Source: Treponema sp. UBA3813 (GTDB lineage Bacteria; Spirochaetota; Spirochaetia; Treponematales; Treponemataceae). Taken from it: 32,759 nt of DNA. The position numbers and the translations under genes are program-made. Shown piece by piece: positions 14,797 to 23,453 of this stretch. Where the stretch lies: positions 1 to 32,759 of the forward strand of contig DFEB01000049.1 of assembly GCA_002368605.1 (NCBI GenBank). The letters are read 5' to 3'. The notes under the pieces are model-generated. The model searched no databases and had not been told where the DNA came from. It was given only the letters and a program-made list of their open reading frames with translations. The first letter of the stretch is position 1. Each line of letters begins with the position of its first letter.

Positions 14797-15948
14797 TTAT
14801 ACAGACTCTCTTTCAAGGCGGTTGAGCATGTCGGCGACTGCAGGTGAGCGAACGCCATAGCGAGAAACATTCTTCAAAGTTTCGATAGCCTTTGGTTTCT
14901 GCCCCAATTTAACATAGCAATCAGACAAATCGATATAGAAGCGGAAATTCTTCGGGTCCCCTTTAATCAAGCCCTGCAAGCGTTCTGCAGCCTCTTCGTA
15001 GCGACCTTCACCCTTACAGATTAAAGCCAAGCCCAAAGCCGCGTAGACATCAAATTCGATATCCATTGCCTTATTATAATATTCTGCGGCTGTTTTGTAA
15101 TCGCCCGTATTTCGGTAGGCATCGCCCGCACGAGTGAGGATTACTTTGTTTTCAGGATCCAGCTCAAGGATTTTATTCCAGTATTCGATTGAGCGGAACT
15201 GCTGGTTCATACCACGGTAACAGTCAGCCAGCCCAAAGAGAGCATAGAAATTGTTGGGTTCCTTTTGCAATGCCCTCTCAAAATAAGTAACACCTTTTTC
15301 AAAAGTTTTGAGTTTTCGGTGACAGTTTCCGATTGAAGTAAGGACCCGGATATCAACGAAATCAACATTCTTTTCCAGCATTTTCGTCCAATAGTAAAGC
15401 GCATCACGATATTCTTTAAAATCGTAGTGAAGATGACCAAGGCCGATGAGGGCATAAGAATTATCCTCTTCCATGTCAAGGACAGAAAGATAAAGCTCTT
15501 TTGACTTTTTAAAATCACGGATTTTTCGGTATGCGTCGGCAACACGGGTAAGAACCGTAATATTACGATCATCATGAACAAGGTACTGCTCCCAAATTGC
15601 AATTGCCTTGTGATACTGATTCATAGCCTTGTAACAATCTGCCAAACCGAAGAGGGCATAATTGTTTCCAGGATGATAATCAAGACATTTTGAATAATAT
15701 TCGACAGCCTCGTGGAAATGCCCCTGCTTACGCTCTGCGTCCCCCAAACCCACAAGGGCATAATTATTGTTCTCGTCAATTTTCAGAATTTTATAAAAAG
15801 CATCTTTAGCCTCATCAATTCGATTATCTTTGATAAGCTGATAACCCTGCTTTGACAAGTCAGAGATTTCTGCGGAAACACCACCCTCTGGAACGAAATC
15901 GACCTCGGCCTGTGGAATATCAAAGTCTTTGAACAATTCATCGCTCAT
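14797..15948 (-). CDS. Tetratricopeptide-repeat protein, cytoplasmic
   Basis: A 383-residue protein made almost wholly of TPR units. Repeated NNYALVGLGDAERKQGHFHEAVEYY and NFYALFGLADCYRGMN-type helices recur about every 34 residues, about nine or ten times between residues ~28 and 370. There is no signal peptide or membrane segment, so it is probably a cytoplasmic scaffold. The ribosome binding site is GTGAGGA. It lies 32 bp downstream of a small protein that itself has a TPR-like helix pair, and upstream of rlmN. A conserved TPR gene of this kind exists in treponemes as I recall, but its partner is unknown. Confidence 0.9.
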   Translation of the reverse strand: MSDELFKDFDIPQAEVDFVPEGGVSAEISDLSKQGYQLIKDNRIDEAKDAFYKILKIDENNNYALVGLGDAERKQGHFHEAVEYYSKCLDYHPGNNYALFGLADCYKAMNQYHKAIAIWEQYLVHDDRNITVLTRVADAYRKIRDFKKSKELYLSVLDMEEDNSYALIGLGHLHYDFKEYRDALYYWTKMLEKNVDFVDIRVLTSIGNCHRKLKTFEKGVTYFERALQKEPNNFYALFGLADCYRGMNQQFRSIEYWNKILELDPENKVILTRAGDAYRNTGDYKTAAEYYNKAMDIEFDVYAALGLALICKGEGRYEEAAERLQGLIKGDPKNFRFYIDLSDCYVKLGQKPKAIETLKNVSRYGVRSPAVADMLNRLERESV

Positions 15949-15979
15949 GTTTTCCTCACTTTTTTAAATATTTTTATTT

Positions 15980-16318
15980 TTATTTAAGCAATATCGAAAT
16001 GATACTAGCTATTTTTTCGTAAACTGCCTCTGATTTCGCCCGATTATTAGCTAAAAGATAATATTTGAGCGCAATGAGAGAACGGTTTTGTTTCATGTAA
16101 AGATCGCCAATCCGGGCAAGCCCGTCAGAATAGCCAGTGGTAACAAAAATCCTGCAAGCGGCATCGTACTTACCTTCATTAAAAAGCACATTGCCTTTGC
16201 GATTGAGAACAGCTTTTTGCTCGGAAGACAAACCCTGCATTGGTTTATCAGTAACTTTGATAAATCCCTCAGGGATGCTGTGAGCAGCCAGAGTGTTTTT
16301 TACTTTTGCTTCATCCAA
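15980..16318 (-). CDS. Small conserved-looking protein of unknown function, TTG start
   Basis: A 112-residue protein with no recognised family. The start codon is TTG (16316-16318), read as MDEAKVKNTL, with CAGGT about 7 nt upstream; a nearby ATG (16312-16314) is in another frame. The C-terminal half (NVLFNEGKYDAACRIFVTTGYSDGLARIGDLYMKQNRSLIALKYYLLANN) looks like two TPR-type helix pairs, in keeping with the TPR gene directly downstream. There is no signal peptide. It is probably the first gene of a transcript including the TPR gene. The next alternative start would remove much of the protein, so TTG is preferred. Confidence 0.75.
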   Translation of the reverse strand: MDEAKVKNTLAAHSIPEGFIKVTDKPMQGLSSEQKAVLNRKGNVLFNEGKYDAACRIFVTTGYSDGLARIGDLYMKQNRSLIALKYYLLANNRAKSEAVYEKIASIISILLK

Positions 16319-16342
16319 CTTTTTTACCTGATGACAATTTTA

Positions 16343-16379
16343 CATATACTTATGTTATCATAATTTAGTCAAAAGTCAA
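16343..16379 (-). promoter_or_regulatory. Two overlapping candidate promoters upstream of the TTG-start gene
   Basis: On the - strand, TTGACT (16374-16379) with 16 nt to TAACAT (16352-16357), and TTGACT (16367-16372) with 18 nt to TATATG (16343-16348). The two are offset by 7 nt; the second has the better-placed -10. Confidence 0.5.
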
Positions 16380-16390
16380 TATAATTTAAG

Positions 16391-16933
16391 TTAATTTTTG
16401 GAATAAAAATGGACGATTGATCTGCCATAAACACGCTTATCTTTGAGCATTAGCGAGCCAATCTGATCAGGAAGCATATCCTCTTCAGGAAAGTGAATCA
16501 TGACCAAGCCGCCGTTATTTACCAGCGAGCGTTTTTCGATTGTCTTGAGCAAATCAAGGCGATACTTATACGGAAAAGGTGGATCCAAAAAAATATAATC
16601 AAAAGTGTCTTTACATCTTTTAAGGAAGAGTTCAACGGCCATAAAATGACAAGCGATTTTCACGCCAAGTTCTTTTTCAGTGATAGAGACATTTTCAAGC
16701 ACCTGCTTTATTTTAATTTTGTCTTTTTCGCAAAGCTGAACTTCTTTTGAGCCCCTGGAAACAGCTTCAATCGCAATCGTACCGCTGCCAGAAAACAAAT
16801 CTAGCCAGGATTTACCGTCCAAATCACCGAGGATTGCAAAAACAGACTCCCTCATTCTGTCCATAGCCGGTCTGATTATTCCGTCCGGGCATTTTATTAT
16901 ACGACCTTTTAATGTTCCGCCAGTAATACGCAT
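16391..16933 (-). CDS. rsmD: 16S rRNA (guanine966-N2)-methyltransferase
   Basis: A SAM-dependent enzyme that methylates G966 in helix 31 of 16S rRNA. It begins with the family hallmark MRITGGTLKGR and the RPAMDRMRESVFAIL segment. The SAM loop DLFSGSGTIAIEA is at residues 45-57 and the catalytic FLDPPFPY at ~116-122. Its 180 residues are full length. The ribosome binding site is AAGGAA, and it sits 24 bp after the ankyrin gene. In many bacteria rsmD neighbours coaD; here coaD is about 12 kb away. Confidence 0.94.
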   Translation of the reverse strand: MRITGGTLKGRIIKCPDGIIRPAMDRMRESVFAILGDLDGKSWLDLFSGSGTIAIEAVSRGSKEVQLCEKDKIKIKQVLENVSITEKELGVKIACHFMAVELFLKRCKDTFDYIFLDPPFPYKYRLDLLKTIEKRSLVNNGGLVMIHFPEEDMLPDQIGSLMLKDKRVYGRSIVHFYSKN

Positions 16934-16957
16934 ATTTTTTTCCTTGTTTAAATAAGA

Positions 16958-18433
16958 TTATGAATTCGGATTCAAAGACCAAAAAATGACATTATGGGGA
17001 AGCTTCTTGTTTTCTTTTGCGTAATCAAACGCAGTCTTTCCAGTCGAATCTTCAATTTGTTTTTTTGATGCCCCATTTTTTAGCAGCCATTCAATTATTT
17101 GAGTATTTTTGTTCGTCTGGCAAGCAATCATGAGCGGCGTTTTTCCATTATATGGAATATTAAGAGAAACACCTCTGTCAATAAAAGCCTGTAGGACATA
17201 GGGTTTGTTCAGATTAGAAATTCCATAAGCCAACGCACCACGAGCCTGCTCTGAATCAGCAGGGTAGGTATCAAGCAAAAGCGAAAGAACCTCAGGATTA
17301 TCAGAAAAACCAGCGGCAAGCACAAGGGCTGTAAGACCATAAATATTCTTAAGCGAACAGTCAGAGCCTTTACACAAAAGAAGTTTCGTAACATCAGCAT
17401 TCTTCTGAAACCTAGCCGCATACATTAAAGCAGTCCAGCCATCATTATCTTTCGCATTGATATCAGCACCAGAATAGATAAGATTCTCAATCAGCGGAAT
17501 ATCACCTTTCTTGGCTGCAAACATCAATTTTGTCCTGCCAACAGAGTCCTTTTCGTTCGCACCTTCGATAATTTTCCGCTCAGCTTCTTCAGCCTCAATA
17601 AGGCTTTCTGGAATCTTCATGTCAGAAAGCTCATTATTACTTGCATAGTCATACAAATAAATGCTCTCAGGGATAACCGATGGAGAAGCCAGAGCTGTCA
17701 AATCAAGCAGTGAATTCACATCAGAAGAAGTGTCAACTTCCTCAATTACATTTGCCTGCTCCTGAAGTTCTACAGTCTCTTCTCCGATGGAAACAGAGTT
17801 TTCTTCCGGGATAAGGCTTTCTTCTGTGACAGGGCTTTCTTCAGGGATAGGCTCTTCATCTGGGACAGGGCTTTCTTCAGGGATAGGCTCTTCATCTGGG
17901 ACAGGTATTTCTTCTTTTAAATCAGTTTCCGACTCACTTTCTTTTTGAGGTTCATGCGCATACAAAGAAAGCAAATCGAGAATTTCTTTAGATTTTGTCG
18001 CATTAAATCGCGCATAATCAAAACTTGTTAATCCGTTATTATCCTGATGAAGAATCCGTTTTTCTTTTTTTGAATTACTTTCGGCCTCATAAGAAAGAAC
18101 ATTGCTTATAACATCGATGTCATCTTCATATTGGCAGGCATACATAAATGCAGTAACTCCATTTTTCGTCACTGAATCAGGGGAAAGATCGGCTTGTCTG
18201 AGAATCAAATCAATAATTGCATTGTCTCTATTATTTTTTAACGCTGCCATGAGCAAATTTTCTTTTTCCGATGAACGAGTATGTTTTTTGAAAGAGTAAT
18301 CAGTCTCAATTGCACGCCGAATTTCACTCTCAGATCCACTTTCAACAAGTTTAAATACATTGTCAGTCCATGGAAAAGCTGATAAGGCTGCAAGAGAAAA
18401 GAAAAATATAATTCGTGAACCGAATTTTTTCAT
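16958..18433 (-). CDS. Exported ankyrin-repeat protein with Pro/Glu-rich repeat linker
   Basis: A 491-residue protein with a signal peptide (MKKFGSRIIFFFSLAALSAF). Two or three N-terminal ankyrin units (NGVTAFMYACQYEDD, NGLTSFDYARFNA) and at least five C-terminal ones (GRTKLMFAAKKGD, DGWTALMYAARFQKN, YGLTALVLAAGFSDN, NGKTPLMIACQTNKN, TGKTAFDYAKENK) flank an acidic linker at ~residues 165-215. The linker is built from PVPDEEPIPEES repeats. It is probably a periplasmic protein-interaction module. It follows the beta-propeller gene by 25 bp. TATACT lies 8 nt before the ATG and the only Shine-Dalgarno-like AGGA abuts the ATG, so it may also have its own near-leaderless promoter. Confidence 0.88.
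   Translation of the reverse strand: MKKFGSRIIFFFSLAALSAFPWTDNVFKLVESGSESEIRRAIETDYSFKKHTRSSEKENLLMAALKNNRDNAIIDLILRQADLSPDSVTKNGVTAFMYACQYEDDIDVISNVLSYEAESNSKKEKRILHQDNNGLTSFDYARFNATKSKEILDLLSLYAHEPQKESESETDLKEEIPVPDEEPIPEESPVPDEEPIPEESPVTEESLIPEENSVSIGEETVELQEQANVIEEVDTSSDVNSLLDLTALASPSVIPESIYLYDYASNNELSDMKIPESLIEAEEAERKIIEGANEKDSVGRTKLMFAAKKGDIPLIENLIYSGADINAKDNDGWTALMYAARFQKNADVTKLLLCKGSDCSLKNIYGLTALVLAAGFSDNPEVLSLLLDTYPADSEQARGALAYGISNLNKPYVLQAFIDRGVSLNIPYNGKTPLMIACQTNKNTQIIEWLLKNGASKKQIEDSTGKTAFDYAKENKKLPHNVIFWSLNPNS
17829..17900. repeat. 36-bp tandem repeat in the ankyrin gene
   Basis: Two identical 36-bp units (17829-17864 and 17865-17900) with degenerate partial copies on both sides encode the 12-residue unit PVPDEEPIPEES. 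Copy number can be expected to vary by slippage without breaking the frame. Confidence 0.9.
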
Positions 18434-18458
18434 TCCTAAAAAGTATAATTCACTTTAT

Positions 18459-20405
18459 TTAGAATTTAAACCAACTTCCGTCAGTTGTAAGATACCAGTC
18501 TGCAAGCACGGTGTTGAGACTCGGATTATACCAGCTGATGGAACCGTCACGATTCAAAACAACCATTTTGCTCTGGGTCTTCACTGTTTTTATCGGCATA
18601 GAAGCTGAGCGCCTGTACAATAAATCTCGGCGTGTCGAAAGGTTATATGATCGAACCTGACTTTTTCCTATGTTTGTAAACAAAACATTTCCATACAGCG
18701 AAGCAAAAGCTTCACTGTCTTCATCAGTGATTGAACTCAGATAACGATACGCTTTAGTCTGAGGTTTGTAAGCAAAAATCGAAGTAGTGAGTTTCTTTGT
18801 CTGGGCATTCGTATAAATTGTGATTCCATAGAATTCAGAACTATTCTGATTCGGATCGAAACTAAGCGAGTAGGCGACATTACCTTTCATAGAAAGAGGG
18901 ACGGTTTCCTGTGTGTTTACATTAACATAGATTAGAGGCACATTAGGAGAAGAACCGCTTGATTTTGCAATATATAAATCAGTTTCATTGAAAAGAATCG
19001 CGTCCTGAATGCTAGTTCCTTGATAAAGTTGTTTTTTCTTAAACGATTGAATATCAATCATATTTACAGAAGAATTTGACTCAACATCAATCAAAGAGTT
19101 GCCGTACAATTTAAGAACTTGGACAGTACCCACCGGTGCAAAAAGCTGCGTAGTTCTTCCACTTGAAAGTTCCATCATAACAACGGCTTTCTTGGAATCT
19201 TTCGACCACAAAATAATATTCTCACCATAGGAAATGATGTTCGTATATCCAGAATTTGAAGCTTTTCTGTCAACATTTGCATTATCGTATGAAGAACGGA
19301 AAATGGAGTTAGGCGTAAGGAAGTAGAAATCCTCACCAACAGCAGCGACATCGTAGATTTTATCATACATTTTGTCAGTAAGAGCCTGCAAGACATCAAC
19401 ACGCTCGGCCTTAACATAATCAAATTTATAGACATTACCAAAATTCGTTCCGGCATATATTTCTTCATCAGCAAGGTTTGCGCATACGACAGACTCACCA
19501 GTTTTTAGTCCTGAAAAAGTACGCTGGATTTCTGGAGCGATTACAGCCTTATTTCTGTCATTTGCGACCTTAAAGAGCTTAAACTGCCTGTTTTCATTCA
19601 CAATGTAATATAAATCTTTAGAAGAGTTTGAACCGATGAGAACTGGATTTGCAGACCGATTTATTGGGAATCGTCCGATTGTGTTTCCAATTGCCAGAAC
19701 AACAAGTAATTCATTTTCACGGATGCCGGCTCCAAAACGACTGTTGTTGAACATACAGAATTGAGACAAATCATACTCTGTATTGAAAGATTCTTTTTTC
19801 TCGCCGTTTTTCAGATTGTAGTATGAAAGGATTCCTTTTGGAGAATACATTACGACAGAATTTTCCGTATCAGATGTTTGGACATAATTTACTACACCCG
19901 TATTCCCCTTGATTTTGTTACGGATGACAGATCCATTGCTTGAATTAAGGAAAAAAGCTCCGCTTACGCTCGCCGTACCGCAGATAATGTAAGTTCCTTT
20001 TGCTGAATAGGCAAGACTTGTGAGAGAGTCCGTAAAACGAAAGGCGAATTTTCTCGTAAAATTCTTCCAGTTCCAGACAGAAACGCGATTTAATGAAGCT
20101 CCGTCACTTTCGTAAACGGCGATTTCGTTTCCGTTGGGGCTTCGGGCAATCATCTTAATAGGCAGGTCAGAAATCTGATAGTGTTCGCCAATGCCGTCTT
20201 CAGTCCACTTAATTAAGAATCCGTCGTTTCCAGCAGAAAAAACCGAGCCGTCAGAATTTTCAAGATATGCGACATTTGAAACCGCGCCAGAATGAGATTG
20301 GGTAGAAATATGGGACTGAGCATAAATTAGAAATGAGGAATTAGCAATTAGGAATAAATGTATTAAAATGTGAGAAAGATTTTTAAAAATCACTTTATTT
20401 TGCAT
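18459..20405 (-). CDS. Exported beta-propeller (WD40-like) protein
   Basis: A 648-residue protein with a signal peptide (hydrophobic ILIHLFLIANSSFLIYAQ, cleavage after AQ). WD40-type blades are visible in the first half (SGAVSNVAYLENSDGSVFSAGNDGFLIKWTED, SLTSLAYSAKGTYIICGTAS, and more diffuse ones beyond), suggesting one or two propellers and a periplasmic or surface binding role. The ATG has CGGAG 7 nt upstream and overlaps the end of rseP by 11 bp, so it belongs to the rseP transcript. Part of the signal peptide is encoded by a short A+T-rich tandem repeat (20325-20352). No enzyme motifs were found. A homologue next to rseP is my recollection from treponemes. Confidence 0.85.
   Translation of the reverse strand: MQNKVIFKNLSHILIHLFLIANSSFLIYAQSHISTQSHSGAVSNVAYLENSDGSVFSAGNDGFLIKWTEDGIGEHYQISDLPIKMIARSPNGNEIAVYESDGASLNRVSVWNWKNFTRKFAFRFTDSLTSLAYSAKGTYIICGTASVSGAFFLNSSNGSVIRNKIKGNTGVVNYVQTSDTENSVVMYSPKGILSYYNLKNGEKKESFNTEYDLSQFCMFNNSRFGAGIRENELLVVLAIGNTIGRFPINRSANPVLIGSNSSKDLYYIVNENRQFKLFKVANDRNKAVIAPEIQRTFSGLKTGESVVCANLADEEIYAGTNFGNVYKFDYVKAERVDVLQALTDKMYDKIYDVAAVGEDFYFLTPNSIFRSSYDNANVDRKASNSGYTNIISYGENIILWSKDSKKAVVMMELSSGRTTQLFAPVGTVQVLKLYGNSLIDVESNSSVNMIDIQSFKKKQLYQGTSIQDAILFNETDLYIAKSSGSSPNVPLIYVNVNTQETVPLSMKGNVAYSLSFDPNQNSSEFYGITIYTNAQTKKLTTSIFAYKPQTKAYRYLSSITDEDSEAFASLYGNVLFTNIGKSQVRSYNLSTRRDLLYRRSASMPIKTVKTQSKMVVLNRDGSISWYNPSLNTVLADWYLTTDGSWFKF
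20325..20352. repeat. 14-bp degenerate tandem repeat inside a signal-peptide coding region
   Basis: AATTAGAAATGAGG and AATTAGCAATTAGG follow each other directly, with a fainter AATAAATG continuation. The same word family (ATTAGCAATT) occurs at 31366-31393. Confidence 0.6.
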
Positions 20406-21519
20406 TTATAAGCTCCGAAAAATAGTGAAAATCACCGCTCAGGGCCAGCATAAAAAGACCGGCGATAATGGCAATTCCTACATATTGTACAACATTTCGC
20501 GCTTTTGGGGAAACCTTGAGACCGAAAATCGCCTCGATAAGAGATGTAAGCACAAGGAATCCGTCAAGAATCGGAATCGGAAGCAGGTTCATGATAAAGA
20601 GCGACACACTTATTAAAGCCATGAAATTCAAAACAGATACAATCCCGCTCTTAAATCCTGCAGAAAAGCCTGATTTTGCAACATTTCCGAGCATTGAAGT
20701 TATTCCGGCCGGTCCGCGAACTGATTCAGAAGCCTTTACTTCCCCCTTAAAAAGCATTGCAATTCCCTTAAAAGAAAGCTTTATTACCTTAAAAGTCTCA
20801 AAAAAACCACGAGCAAGAGCCGGAAAAAACGAATATTTTTTTGCTTCTTTTCTGACTAATGTATCTTCATCCGAAACACTCATAATACCGATTTTTCCAG
20901 CACCTGATTTTTCATCCCTATCAGTATGAACTGTAAACTCCAGTTCTCTTCCATTTCTGTCAACAATTACCTGAATATCTTCGTCCGCATGAGCAGAAAC
21001 TTCTTCAACCAAATCGTCAAAAATATTAATTTCGCATTGATTTATCCGGATTATTTTATCTCCGCTCAATATTCCTGCATCTTTTGCAGGAGAATGAAGT
21101 TCCGGATACTCTTCAGTTGCGAGTCTTACAGTATTTCCGAGGTAAATTTCCGTATATCCTGTAATCGCAATCACAAAAAAAGCAAAGACAGAAAAGAGAA
21201 AATTGGAAAGAGGACCCGCAAAGCCGATAAAAGCCCTGGAAATCGCCTTTACGCCGTAAAATGAATCTTTTTCCACCGCCGTATTTCCATTGTAGAATTC
21301 CTCAAAATCCTGCTCGCCCTTCATGGCACAGTAACCGCCGAAGGGGAGAAGGGAAATACGCCAGTCAGTACCATGCCATTCTTTATGAAGGAGAACCGGC
21401 CCCATACCGATTGAAAAAGCCTCAACTTTTACCCCGGAAAGACGGGAAGCCGCAAAATGCCCCAGCTCATGAATAAAAACGAGAAAACCAAGAAAAATAA
21501 TTCCAATTATAATTGACAT
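20395..21519 (-). CDS. rseP: RIP zinc metalloprotease RseP (site-2 protease)
   Basis: An intramembrane zinc protease that cleaves membrane-anchored regulators or signal-peptide remnants. The active site HELGH is at residues 17-21 in the first membrane segment, and the second metal motif NLLPIPILDG is near residue 313. FGGYCAMKGE after the first helix is typical. A single PDZ domain is seen around residues 130-220 (IYLGNTVRLATEEYPELHSPAKDAGILSGDKI), unlike the two in the ~450-residue E. coli protein. Four membrane helices are likely. It overlaps dxr upstream by 13 bp and the propeller gene downstream by 11 bp, so translation is coupled. Confidence 0.95.
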   Translation of the reverse strand: MSIIIGIIFLGFLVFIHELGHFAASRLSGVKVEAFSIGMGPVLLHKEWHGTDWRISLLPFGGYCAMKGEQDFEEFYNGNTAVEKDSFYGVKAISRAFIGFAGPLSNFLFSVFAFFVIAITGYTEIYLGNTVRLATEEYPELHSPAKDAGILSGDKIIRINQCEINIFDDLVEEVSAHADEDIQVIVDRNGRELEFTVHTDRDEKSGAGKIGIMSVSDEDTLVRKEAKKYSFFPALARGFFETFKVIKLSFKGIAMLFKGEVKASESVRGPAGITSMLGNVAKSGFSAGFKSGIVSVLNFMALISVSLFIMNLLPIPILDGFLVLTSLIEAIFGLKVSPKARNVVQYVGIAIIAGLFMLALSGDFHYFSELINAK

Positions 21520-22604
21520 TTTTTCCGAGCCAGCCTGTCTGCCTCAAAGACATCGCTTAAATCCCGCGGGATTTTACTCCAGTCCGAGCCGTGGAGAACA
21601 TTTGCCACCATTTCGCCGATTTGCAAGAAGCCGATTTTGCCGTCGATAAAGGCCTGAACCGCAATTTCATTTGCCGCATTGAAAACAATGGGATAAGAGC
21701 CGCCTTTTTCAGCAGACTCAAAGGCAAGGGCCAGCATGGGAAAATCATCCATACGGGGCTTTTCAAAAGTGAGGGTGCGTTTTCCGTCGGCGGTGTCGGT
21801 TAAGTCAAATGGCTTCATAAAATCACTTTTTACTTGAGGCCAGTCAAAAGCCTGTAAAATAGGATGCTTCATGTCTGGCTCAGAAAACTGTCCGTACACG
21901 ATTCCGTCCTTTGTGCGCACCAGGGAGTGAATCACGCTTTGTGGATGAACTACGACCTGAACCTGGCTGGCTTTTACATCAAAAAGACGGACAGCCTCAA
22001 TCACTTCAAGCCCCTTGTTGCCGAGAGTGGCCGAATCAATCGTAATTTTTACGCCCATATCCCATGTAGGATGCTTGAGGGCGTCAGCGACTGTGACCGA
22101 AGCGAGTTTTTCCCTGGGGAAAGTACGGAAGGGGCCGCCGCTCGCCGTAATTATGATTTTATCAATATTTTCTTTTTTGCACTGGTGGATAAGGGTAAAA
22201 ATTGCCGAATGCTCAGAGTCCACGGGAAGAATCCGGGAGCCGCTTTTTTTTGCCGCCTCAAACATCAGGGGGCCTGCCATAACCACAGTCTCTTTGTTGG
22301 CCAGGGCTAAATCAAGTCCTGCCTCAAGAACCGTCATGCTGGGAAGAAGACCCGCGCTCCCTGCGATTCCGTTTACAACGATGTCAGGCTTAGTCTCGTC
22401 AAGAAGCCGCTTGATTCCGTCGATTCCATCGGTTTTCGTAAGTGAAGAAGGGCAGGAGAATTCTTTAGAAAGAGCTTCAAGCTCAGCCTTTTTTGAATTT
22501 GCCGTTAAACCGCAACAGACAAAACGATCGCGTTGATTACGCAGAATATCAAGGGTACTGCTACCGATTGAACCGGTAGCGCCGAGAACAAGAATTTTTT
22601 TCAT
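21507..22604 (-). CDS. dxr: 1-deoxy-D-xylulose 5-phosphate reductoisomerase
   Basis: Second enzyme of the MEP isoprenoid pathway, NADPH-dependent, forming 2-C-methyl-D-erythritol 4-phosphate. The NADPH loop is GATGSIGSSTLDI (residues 7-19). The metal/substrate residues are in PVDSEHSA, the substrate loop is ASGGPFRTF, and the HPTWDMG and KITIDSATLGNKGLEVIEA blocks are intact. Its 365 residues are slightly short at the C-terminus against ~380-400. It lies between cdsA and rseP, as in many bacteria. Its isoprenoid product feeds UppS upstream in the same operon. Confidence 0.97.
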   Translation of the reverse strand: MKKILVLGATGSIGSSTLDILRNQRDRFVCCGLTANSKKAELEALSKEFSCPSSLTKTDGIDGIKRLLDETKPDIVVNGIAGSAGLLPSMTVLEAGLDLALANKETVVMAGPLMFEAAKKSGSRILPVDSEHSAIFTLIHQCKKENIDKIIITASGGPFRTFPREKLASVTVADALKHPTWDMGVKITIDSATLGNKGLEVIEAVRLFDVKASQVQVVVHPQSVIHSLVRTKDGIVYGQFSEPDMKHPILQAFDWPQVKSDFMKPFDLTDTADGKRTLTFEKPRMDDFPMLALAFESAEKGGSYPIVFNAANEIAVQAFIDGKIGFLQIGEMVANVLHGSDWSKIPRDLSDVFEADRLARKKCQL

Positions 22605-22607
22605 AAC

Positions 22608-23441
22608 CTAGAACAAGAAATTGATTCCAAAATAGTAAACAGGAGCGACAAAAACAATACTGTCAATAGAATCAAGAACTCCACCGCGACCAGGAATTAT
22701 AGTACCAGAATCTTTCACTTCGGCAGAACGCTTTATAACCGATTCTACTAAGTCTCCGGCAATCGCAACAAAAGCAACAAAAAATCCAAAAAGAAGAATT
22801 TTTACGACAGAACCATAAAAAATCTCAGGAAAAAGCAAATGAGCGACAAAGGCTGTAAGCATTGTACCAGCAAATCCACCAAGGAAACCTGCGATAGATT
22901 TATTTGGACTAGCTTTTATGAAGCCTTTATTGTTTTTTCCAAAAAGAATTCCAAAAAACCATGCCACTGAGTCACACATGCAAACCATAAGGAAGAAAAA
23001 TGCGATAAATTCCCTTGAATGCTCGTGAATAGTCATGCGAGACACAAAACTAGGCAAGAATCCTGCATAAAAAATAACAAACACAGAAGTAACGAGATGA
23101 GAAAGAGAATTTTCGAATGAATTTGCACTTAAAACTTCATAAGCCATACACAATAGAAGTACAAATAAAAAAGCATAGTTTATAATGGAAACCTTAAATT
23201 CTAACAAAGCAGCCAAGGCAGCGATAAAAGGAATGATAACAGACGCAATCAAAACTACAGGACGAGCCTGAAGAGAAAATTTATGAGCAAGCATGGCATA
23301 CAACTCACTGGTCGCAAGCAAAGATGCCGCAAAAACCAGGACATGAAGCGCAATATGATGAAACTGATTAAACCACACAAGGCAGATAACTAAAGGCAAG
23401 CCAATAAAAAAAACAAGCAATCTCTGCACAACTTTATTCAT
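22608..23441 (-). CDS. cdsA: Phosphatidate cytidylyltransferase
   Basis: An integral membrane enzyme making CDP-diacylglycerol from phosphatidate and CTP for phospholipid synthesis. There are about seven or eight hydrophobic segments. The C-terminal signature is SVIKRSAEVKDSGTIIPGRGG followed by VLDSIDS. It keeps S..KR...KD.G..IPG.GG.LD..DS but has Arg for the common His (PGHGG) and Ser for the common Arg (LDRID). Both occur in some relatives as far as I recall, so I do not infer loss of activity. Its 277 residues are standard. It is 4 bp from dxr and 12 bp from uppS. Confidence 0.95.
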   Translation of the reverse strand: MNKVVQRLLVFFIGLPLVICLVWFNQFHHIALHVLVFAASLLATSELYAMLAHKFSLQARPVVLIASVIIPFIAALAALLEFKVSIINYAFLFVLLLCMAYEVLSANSFENSLSHLVTSVFVIFYAGFLPSFVSRMTIHEHSREFIAFFFLMVCMCDSVAWFFGILFGKNNKGFIKASPNKSIAGFLGGFAGTMLTAFVAHLLFPEIFYGSVVKILLFGFFVAFVAIAGDLVESVIKRSAEVKDSGTIIPGRGGVLDSIDSIVFVAPVYYFGINFLF

Positions 23442-23453
23442 AAATCCCCACCA

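Noticed and set aside
17829-17900. CRISPR-like array
   Set aside because: The two units are directly adjacent without spacers and encode a protein repeat; no cas genes are present.
22608-22740. cdsA inactivated by signature changes
   Set aside because: The His-to-Arg and Arg-to-Ser differences leave the Lys/Asp core intact, the gene is full length, and it lies in a well-kept operon.
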